DNA of 64,000 nt. Origin: Azohydromonas australica DSM 1124 (GTDB lineage Bacteria; Pseudomonadota; Gammaproteobacteria; Burkholderiales; Burkholderiaceae_C). The stretch is from contig NZ_KE387204.1 in assembly GCF_000430725.1 (NCBI RefSeq), forward strand, positions 255,241 to 319,240. Direction: 5' to 3'. The position numbers were made by a program, and so were the translations under genes. The notes beneath the pieces are model-generated. The model was not told the origin of the DNA. It worked only from the letters and a program-made list of their open reading frames with translations, and searched no databases. Of the stretch, positions 61,234 through 64,000 are shown piece by piece (positions within the stretch are counted from its first letter, which is position 1; each line of letters begins with the position of its first letter).

Positions 61234-62532
61234 ATGAAACTCACGACCCAAAAGACTTTTTTGGCAATTGCCATCGCATGCTCCGCTCTTCTTGGCGCAT
61301 GCGGCGGGGGTGAAGACCTCCAGAATGAAACGGCCGCGCAGGCAGAATCCGCGACCGCTCTGGCCAGCACCCAGAGAGAATCGGCGGCTGGTTTGACGAC
61401 CGCCTCGACCGAAGATACTTCGGCCCGTTTCGGCCCGGACGATTTCGTGGGCGACGAAGTTCCGATGCTGGACCCGTTGACCTTCGTTCGTCAGCAGGCC
61501 AGTGAAAGCGGCGGCTCGCTGCAGTCTTCTGCGCTCATGGCCGGCAGCGTGACCAAATGGAATCCGGGCCATTACATCCAATTCGGGTCGAGCGCCAACG
61601 ATTTTGTCATTGACGCCGCCCTGAACGAAACCGCCGGCATGCCTTTCGTCAAGGGCATCATGATTCGCGCCAGCTGGTGGCAGTTGGAAAAGGGCAAGGG
61701 CCAATACGATTTCTCGCGTATTGATCGCTACCTGAACAAGGCCAAGGCCAAGAACAAGCGCCTGTTCCTGATGGTGGGTACCAAGACCTTCGACGGCGAC
61801 AAGGCCATTCCCGATTACCTGCGCACCTCGCAGTACAGCGGCGGCGCCTTCCGCATCGGCACCATCAAGGGCACCTATGGCGAGAACATGGCGCTGTACG
61901 ACGACGACGTGCGCGACCGCCTGATCGCCCTCATGCAGGCCCTGGCCAACCGCTACAACAAGGACAACAACTTCGAAGGCGTGGCGTTCAACGAAACGGC
62001 CTGGGGCAAGATGGTCAAGCCGCTGTCGGATTCGCAGAAGAACCAGTTCTTCTCCAATTTGGCCAAGGTCGATACTGCCACGCGCTCCGCATTTTCCAAC
62101 AGCGTGGTGATCCAGTTCATGAATTACCCGTCCAATCTGGTCCCGGCGCTGTTCGAGAACATGAAGGACAAGGGCGTGGGCATGGGCGGCCCGGACGTTT
62201 TCATCAACGACCCGGACCTGGAACGCTCGGCTTATGTGTTCAACCCGAAGGCCAGGGGCGTGGTTCCCATCGGCATGAAGGTGGAATCCGACTGCTATAA
62301 CGCGGTCAAGCACGGCGGCCCGTACACCAAGGTCGACGTGCGCAAGATCTACAGTTTTGCCCGCGACCGCCTGTACAGCAATTACATCTTCTGGAACCGC
62401 TATACCGACAAGCACAATCCCTGGGCGGATGTGCTGAAAATGTTCAAGGGCGAAGCCTTCCCCACCGGCAGCGCCGGCGGCCTGAATGCAGCATGCCCCT
62501 CGAAATTCGCGTCCTGTGCGCCCAAGCTCTAA
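61234..62532 (+). CDS. lipoprotein with a glycoside-hydrolase-like barrel, lower GC
   Basis: 432 residues. A lipoprotein signal ends with the lipobox LLGAC (Cys23), followed by GGGEDLQ and a low-complexity linker. The domain from about 95 on resembles a TIM-barrel glycosidase of the beta-galactosidase-like class: IMIRASWWQLEKGKGQYDFS, IDRYLNKAKAKNKRLFLMVG, and GVAFNETAWGKM, where a Glu after Asn could be the acid/base. I cannot assign a family or substrate. It would be anchored to the outer or inner membrane. Codons use many A/T third positions, unlike all neighbours, which suggests horizontal acquisition. A strong terminator follows. Confidence 0.72.
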   Translation: MKLTTQKTFLAIAIACSALLGACGGGEDLQNETAAQAESATALASTQRESAAGLTTASTEDTSARFGPDDFVGDEVPMLDPLTFVRQQASESGGSLQSSALMAGSVTKWNPGHYIQFGSSANDFVIDAALNETAGMPFVKGIMIRASWWQLEKGKGQYDFSRIDRYLNKAKAKNKRLFLMVGTKTFDGDKAIPDYLRTSQYSGGAFRIGTIKGTYGENMALYDDDVRDRLIALMQALANRYNKDNNFEGVAFNETAWGKMVKPLSDSQKNQFFSNLAKVDTATRSAFSNSVVIQFMNYPSNLVPALFENMKDKGVGMGGPDVFINDPDLERSAYVFNPKARGVVPIGMKVESDCYNAVKHGGPYTKVDVRKIYSFARDRLYSNYIFWNRYTDKHNPWADVLKMFKGEAFPTGSAGGLNAACPSKFASCAPKL

Positions 62533-62559
62533 ACCAAAAACCACCATACTCCTTGAACG

Positions 62560-62583
62560 GGCCGGCATTGCCGGCCTTTTTTT
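62560..62583 (+). terminator. strong intrinsic terminator after the lipoprotein gene
   Basis: GGCCGGC (62560-62566), loop ATT, GCCGGCC (62570-62576), then seven T (62577-62583). It is the clearest intrinsic terminator in the window. Confidence 0.9.
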
Positions 62584-63156
62584 CGCCCGTGCGTTCCGTG
62601 CCGTGACGCCAAGCCGTGCCGCAGGGCCTGCTGCAGCCGCTACAGGGGTCAGGCAGGCTTCACGCGCCGCGCATGCGGCTCCCTACGCACGGCGCGTGGC
62701 AAGTCGCTGCGGCGGCATCCAAGCCGCTCCACGCGGGCCGGGTACGTTTAGCACACAAGGTACCAAGCCCGCACAACGGTTGCACAGACAACGTCATGAG
62801 CACCGCGGCCATCGTCTCACTCGCATGCGGCGCCGCTTGGGCACGCCAGTGGCGATCGTTCCGGCAAACAGCCCTGTGAACGCCTACTTCCGCGCGATTC
62901 GGCCTCTCGCAGCGTCCGGCTGCAGACGCGAAAAGGGGCCTGAACAGGGCTCGGCCGGCCTGCTTTGGCCCTAGAGCGTCGCCGGCAGGCCTTACGGCAC
63001 CACCTGCCGCACCCCCGTAAAACCCTCCATAGACCGCCGATGGGCGATGCCATAGGTGACGAAGCTGTAACGCAGAGTGACGCCCGGCTGCGTTGGTCAA
63101 TCCCCCCCTCGGGGCGCTTTTGCTACAGCGGGCATGGCAACTTGTAGCCATACATG

Positions 63157-63169
63157 ACAATGGTTCTCA
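63157..63169. promoter_or_regulatory. Fur-like box AATGGTTCTCATT
   Basis: Matches the Fur core AATGATAATCATT at 10 of 13 positions, about 27 nt upstream of the nitroreductase start at 63196. It suggests iron-dependent repression; binding is not shown. Confidence 0.4.
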
Positions 63170-63195
63170 TTCGCCAGCCCCTTGCCGTGAACGAC

Positions 63196-63828
63196 ATGAG
63201 CCTGCCTCCCAAGCCCGCTGCTTCGCCCGCCACCGCCGTCCCTGGAACCGAAGAAGACCTGGCGGCGCTGGCGCAGGCGCTCATCACCTCGCGCCAGAGC
63301 GTGCTGCCCAAGCGGCTGGCCGAGCCGGGCCCGGACGCCCAGCAGTTGCAACGGCTGCTGCTGGCGGCGGCAGCGGCGCCGGACCATGGCGAGCTGCGGC
63401 CGTGGCGCTTCGTCATCGTGCCGGCAGCCAAGCGGGTGCTGCTGGCCGACATGTTCGAAGGCGCGCTGCTGGACCGTGACGCCCGGGCCACGGCGGCCGA
63501 GCGCGAGTCTGCGCGCGAGAAGGCGCATCGGGCGCCGCTGCTGATGCTGGCAGTGGCCAAGTTGGGACCAGCGCAGCCCGACATGCCGGCATCGGAGCGG
63601 CTGGTATCGCTGGGCGCGGCGCTACAGAACCTGCTGCTGCTGGCGCACGCCATGGGTTTTGGTGCCGGGCTCACCAGCGGACAGGCGATGACGTCGCCGC
63701 GGCTGCGCACGCTGTTCGGCCTGCAGCCGGGCGAAGAGGCGGTGTGCTTCGTCAGCGTGGGCAGCGTGACGCAGCGCAAGCCGATGCGCCCGCGCCCCAG
63801 CCCGCACGAGATCGCCAGCGAGCTGTAG
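63196..63828 (+). CDS. nitroreductase-family protein (YdjA-like)
   Basis: 210 residues. LLLAAAAAPDHGELRPWRFV is the FMN-binding N-terminal region of the short YdjA class, which has a DHG pattern instead of the SxR of larger enzymes, and LGAALQNLLLLAHAMGFGAG and AVCFVSVGSV follow. It probably reduces quinones or nitro compounds with NAD(P)H in the cytoplasm. ATG 63196 (MSLPPKPAAS) was chosen; ATG 63154 is also open, but the Fur-like box would then be within the gene. Confidence 0.85.
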   Translation: MSLPPKPAASPATAVPGTEEDLAALAQALITSRQSVLPKRLAEPGPDAQQLQRLLLAAAAAPDHGELRPWRFVIVPAAKRVLLADMFEGALLDRDARATAAERESAREKAHRAPLLMLAVAKLGPAQPDMPASERLVSLGAALQNLLLLAHAMGFGAGLTSGQAMTSPRLRTLFGLQPGEEAVCFVSVGSVTQRKPMRPRPSPHEIASEL

Positions 63829-63902
63829 GGCACCGGCCGGATGGTCGGCCCGGCTGCGGCCAGGTGCTCAGCCCGGAGCGCAGCGGGTCGGCCGCGACGC
63901 TG

Positions 63903-64000
63903 TCACGCGTCGCAGGGCCACAGCCGGCGCAGCAGCTCGTGGGCCCAGTCCGGCAGCGTCGCGCCGGCCGCGTCTGCGGACCAGGCCTCGACCTGCTCGT
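63903..64000 (-). CDS. C-terminal fragment of an unidentified gene (5' end outside window)
   Basis: On the minus strand the frame reads EQVEAWSADAAGATLPDW then AHELLRRLWPCDA and stops at 63903-63905. Codon use (G/C at third positions) and a natural-looking C-terminus support coding. Only about 32 residues are visible, so no function can be given. It converges with the nitroreductase gene. Confidence 0.5.
   Translation of the reverse strand, partial: EQVEAWSADAAGATLPDWAHELLRRLWPCDA

Larger units (their letters stand above)
62533..63195. other. non-coding region between lipoprotein and nitroreductase genes
   Basis: 663 nt with no convincing gene. It contains the terminator at 62560-62583, a short hairpin CCCC-TC-GGGG followed by CGCTTTT near 63105-63121, and a Fur-like box at 63157-63169. 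The rest is featureless to me. Confidence 0.55.

Overview
The window is uniformly GC-rich (about 70%) apart from one gene near the right end. Genes are packed into long operons with ATGA/GTGA stop-start overlaps. The gene content (oxygen-tolerant hydrogenase locus ordered as in Ralstonia/Cupriavidus eutropha, fused NAD-linked formate dehydrogenase, TRAP transporter, QuiC-type dehydratase) and two short palindromic intergenic repeat types suggest a betaproteobacterium of the order Burkholderiales, probably Comamonadaceae. Nothing here names a species. No rRNA, tRNA, CRISPR array, insertion sequence or prophage was seen.

Layout. 1-5340: the end of a TonB-dependent receptor, an MFS exporter, an EamA exporter, an Rnk-like regulator and a tandem universal stress protein. 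5573-11683: a six-gene Mrp/Pha cation/proton antiporter operon with subunits A and B fused. 11640-14597: a hybrid histidine kinase converging on that operon. 14770-21654 (minus strand): a quinate/shikimate-type catabolic module (QuiC-like 3-dehydroshikimate dehydratase, shikimate dehydrogenase, TRAP transporter, TetR regulator with a clear candidate operator). 22003-42203 and onward: the hydrogenase locus. 43441-50997: a four-helix membrane protein, a class V aminotransferase, a PAS protein, a second hybrid kinase and AroQ. 51253-55189: transport and small unknown proteins. 55230-60968: a LysR/ModE-like regulator divergent from a two-gene NAD-dependent formate dehydrogenase. 61234-62532: a lower-GC lipoprotein. 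63196-63828: a nitroreductase. A gene runs off the right edge.

How the genes work together. The hydrogenase locus encodes the membrane-bound oxygen-tolerant group 1d enzyme (HoxK, HoxG, cytochrome b HoxZ), a nickel permease HupE, its dedicated maturation proteins (HoxM, L, O, Q, R, T, V), the general Hyp machinery (HypA, B, short HypF, C, D, E) and a complete H2-sensing circuit (HoxB/HoxC regulatory hydrogenase, HoxJ kinase, HoxA activator). HoxJ is translationally coupled to two unassigned genes, a Nudix-like protein and an MFS-like membrane protein. This is the best candidate in the window for something undescribed. Formate dehydrogenase and the Mrp antiporter fit a lifestyle that draws electrons from H2 and formate and manages cation and proton gradients.

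Limits. All assignments come from reading translated sequence and recalled family motifs. No similarity search, structure prediction or expression data were available. Start codons are uncertain for several genes, and this is stated in each entry.
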